NCBI GenBank assembly: GCA_036381125.1
Contig: DASVDK010000315.1
Location: forward strand, 1-19,090
DNA: 19,090 nucleotides
Direction of reading: 5' to 3'
Source: DASVDK01 sp036381125 [NCBI: Thermodesulfobacteriota bacterium]
GTDB lineage: Bacteria > DASVDK01
Numbering within the stretch: position 1 is the stretch's first letter; the number at the start of each line of letters is the position of its first letter. The position numbers were made by a program, and so were the translations under genes. This document shows positions 17,616-19,090 of the stretch, piece after piece. Under the pieces are notes generated by a model, which did not search any database, had not been told where the DNA came from, and worked only from the letters and a program-made list of their open reading frames with translations.

Positions 17616-17690
17616 TGGGGTCAGGTCTTTCCATTTTCCATGGGGTCAGGTCTTTCCATTTTCCATGGGGTCAGGTCTTTCCATTTTCCG
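17616..17690 (+). repeat. Three tandem copies of the 25-bp repeat
   Basis: Units at 17616-17640, 17641-17665 and 17666-17690 follow head to tail without spacers. They are identical except that the last base of the third is G instead of A. Each starts TGGGGTCAGGTC and ends TTTCCATTTTCCA. A single copy in the same orientation lies at 766-789. The array sits in the gap upstream of glgE and downstream of pgl. It contains no open frame of its own. Confidence 0.95.
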
Positions 17691-17854
17691 CGAGGCGCAG
17701 TCTCTCGGCGCCGGGCCGGCGGGTATGCCGGGGGTCCGTCGAGCGGGGGTGGTCCGGAAACCCGGCTGCGCGGCGACGCGGCTGGTCCCCACCGGGGCGG
17801 CTCTCGGCCCGGTCCCGATCGGCGACCGGAGGCGGGTCCCGTCGCGACCGGATG
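17691..17854. other. Non-coding remainder between the tandem repeats and pgl
   Basis: Together with 17534-17615 and the repeat array this makes a gap of about 320 bases between pgl and glgE. I see no reading frame with family resemblance, no clear promoter for glgE and no T-tailed terminator for pgl here. Confidence 0.4.
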
Positions 17855-18616
17855 TCAGCGGAGGCGGTCGGGGAGGCGCGCCGCCGCGGCCTCGTCGAGC
17901 AACCACACGAGCCGGCCGTGCGAGGGCCGGACGCGCGCGGCCGGCAGGGTGTCGGGGCCGACCGGCGCGTCCGCCGCGTCCAGCACGCGTCGCACGATCT
18001 CGGCCTTGCGCGCGCCCGCGACGAGCATCCAGACCTCGCGCGCCCGGTTGAAGACCGGCAGCGTCAGGGTGATCCGGTAGCCGCCCACCTGCGGGACGAA
18101 CGGCGCGACCACCAGCCGTTCGGTCTCGTCGAGCACCGGGTTTCCGGGGAAGAGCGACGCGGTGTGCCCGTCGTCACCGACGCCCATGACGTGGAGGTCG
18201 AACACCGGGACGTCGCCCGGGCCGACGCCGAGGACGCCGCGAATGGTGGCCTCGTAGGCGAGGGCGGCCCGGTCCGGATCGGGGCCGCCGGAGGGGGGCG
18301 GGTGGACGTGGCCGGGCGGCTTCGGCGCGCGGGCGAGCCAGTGCTCGCGCACGAGACGGACGTTGCTGTCGGGGTGGTCGTGCGGCACCCAGCGGTCGTC
18401 GCCCCAGAAGAGGTGCACCCGTGACCAGTCGAGCCGGGCGGCCATCCCCGGCTCGCCGAGCCGGTCGTAGAGCGGCGCCGGCGTGGCGCCGCCCGAGACG
18501 GAGAGGACGAAGCGGCCCCGCTCGGTGACGGCGGCCCGCGCGAGGTCGACCAGCCGGCGCACCCCCTCGGAGGCGAGCGCGCCGAGGTTGTCGCGGACGT
18601 CGACCTCGCGCGTCAT
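17855..18616 (-). CDS. pgl: 6-phosphogluconolactonase (SugarP-isomerase fold)
   Basis: Hydrolyses 6-phosphogluconolactone to 6-phosphogluconate, the second step of the oxidative pentose-phosphate branch. The 253 residues match the DevB/Pgl family: LSVSGGATPAPLYDRL (39-53, phosphate-binding loop), FWGDDRWVPHDHPDSN (70-85) and GVGDDGHTASLFP (145-157), which holds the catalytic His151. No signal peptide is seen; the protein should be cytoplasmic. The ATG at 18616 overlaps the opcA stop in an ATGA junction, which fixes the start and suggests translational coupling. The frame is open further upstream but that part is the shadow of opcA. opcA-pgl next to each other is the familiar arrangement downstream of zwf in several bacterial groups; zwf itself would lie beyond the window. 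Confidence 0.93.
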   Translation of the reverse strand: MTREVDVRDNLGALASEGVRRLVDLARAAVTERGRFVLSVSGGATPAPLYDRLGEPGMAARLDWSRVHLFWGDDRWVPHDHPDSNVRLVREHWLARAPKPPGHVHPPPSGGPDPDRAALAYEATIRGVLGVGPGDVPVFDLHVMGVGDDGHTASLFPGNPVLDETERLVVAPFVPQVGGYRITLTLPVFNRAREVWMLVAGARKAEIVRRVLDAADAPVGPDTLPAARVRPSHGRLVWLLDEAAAARLPDRLR

Positions 18617-19090
18617 CGGATCACCGCCTGGACCGCGGCCTCGTAGACCCGGTCGTCGCCGGTCATCGTCAGCTCGCCCCCGAGCAGGCGGGTGTCGGTC
18701 ATCGGCGCGACCGCGACGACCTGCGAGACCGGCGCCGCCCCCTCGATGACGGCCGCCGCCTCGAGCTGCTCTCCGGCCGGCGTGGTCTCGCCGAGCTGCA
18801 CCCACGCGTGGACGCCCGGCCCCTCGAACGCGACGCGCGCGAGGGCGGTCCCCTCCTCCACCGGCGCGACGCGCACCGTGAGGCGCCCCCCTCCGGGACG
18901 CTCGTAGGTGCGGGCCAGGGGCGACCCCGGCCCGGTCGCCTTCCACCCGAGCCGGCTCGCGAGCCACCCGATGTAGAGGCGCACCTCGGCCGCGCCGGGC
19001 CGGCCGGCGACGGCCACCGACTGGAGCCGTGCGAGCATCTCGCGGCACGCCACGATGTCGAAGAGGGCCACGGTCAGCTCTCGCCAGGGG
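18613..19090 (-). CDS. opcA: OpcA-like glucose-6-phosphate dehydrogenase assembly protein (5' partial)
   Basis: OpcA helps glucose-6-phosphate dehydrogenase (Zwf) fold and become active in cyanobacteria and actinobacteria. About 158 C-terminal residues are present. The frame is open to the window edge and reads PWRELTVALFDIVACREML, then AAEVRLYIGWLASRLGW, and near the end RLLGGELTMTGDDRVYEAAV. These are the typical OpcA C-terminal landmarks (SWRELTA-, LLxGWLASRLGW and RLLxEEL-GxDRVYEEAL). The GTG at 19071 falls inside the conserved PWRELTV segment, so it is not the true start; full-length relatives have roughly 300 or more residues. It is coupled to pgl by a four-base ATGA overlap. Confidence 0.85.
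   Translation of the reverse strand, partial: PWRELTVALFDIVACREMLARLQSVAVAGRPGAAEVRLYIGWLASRLGWKATGPGSPLARTYERPGGGRLTVRVAPVEEGTALARVAFEGPGVHAWVQLGETTPAGEQLEAAAVIEGAAPVSQVVAVAPMTDTRLLGGELTMTGDDRVYEAAVQAVIR

Noticed and set aside
17616-17690. Possible CRISPR-like array
   Set aside because: The three 25-bp units are contiguous with no spacers and no cas gene is near; it is a simple tandem repeat.
17855-19048. 397-residue Pgl with a long N-terminal extension
   Set aside because: The first 144 codons are an off-frame reading of opcA; the ATGA overlap at 18613-18616 defines the junction.

Overview
This is a very GC-rich stretch of bacterial chromosome with dense, housekeeping-like genes on both strands. 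The gene set is a maltose-1-phosphate (GlgE) route with a TreS-maltokinase fusion, OpcA, a methylcrotonyl-type carboxylase, a monofunctional proline dehydrogenase and a REC-PilZ protein. Together with the base composition this points to a GC-rich deltaproteobacterial-type or similar environmental lineage (Myxococcota, Binatota or Rokubacteria-like). That placement is an inference; no marker gene in the window settles it. I see no phage, plasmid, CRISPR or insertion-sequence gene.

Layout, left to right. (1) The 3' part of a DUF2334 polysaccharide-deacetylase-like gene (+), followed by a 24/25-bp repeat and a GGGGTC/GACCCC hairpin. (2) A two-gene minus-strand unit, cbiX-yacG, transcribed divergently from a large triple-GAF/PAS hybrid histidine kinase. 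The two consensus TTGACA boxes lie back to back, 20 bp apart. (3) A small unknown gene and a degenerate receiver-PilZ protein (+), closed by a long hairpin. (4) A 600-bp gap holding a relic of a lactonase-type beta-propeller gene. (5) Minus-strand proline dehydrogenase and a 60-aa basic protein, then plus-strand DUF488, mccB, a compact biotin carboxylase and a separate biotin carrier subunit. (6) Convergent to these, on the minus strand: opcA (cut by the window edge) and pgl, a 320-bp gap with three tandem 25-bp repeats, then glgE and a treS-maltokinase fusion.

How the genes fit together. OpcA and Pgl belong to the oxidative pentose-phosphate branch (G6PDH assembly and lactone hydrolysis). 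TreS-Mak converts trehalose to maltose and then maltose-1-phosphate, and GlgE uses that product to extend alpha-glucan; no glgB branching enzyme is visible here. mccB, the biotin carboxylase and the biotin carrier look like a three-subunit acyl-CoA carboxylase, most likely for 3-methylcrotonyl-CoA (leucine breakdown). The hybrid kinase and the PilZ protein are signalling components whose targets cannot be read from the window.

No clearly new biological system stands out. The observations most worth following are: a recurrent TAnnnT-(6 to 8 nt)-start arrangement at five genes, suggesting leaderless transcription; the two-locus 25-bp repeat family with adjacent hairpins; a REC-PilZ protein that appears to have lost both its phosphorylation and part of its c-di-GMP signature; and the split of the carboxylase alpha subunit into separate carboxylase and carrier proteins.
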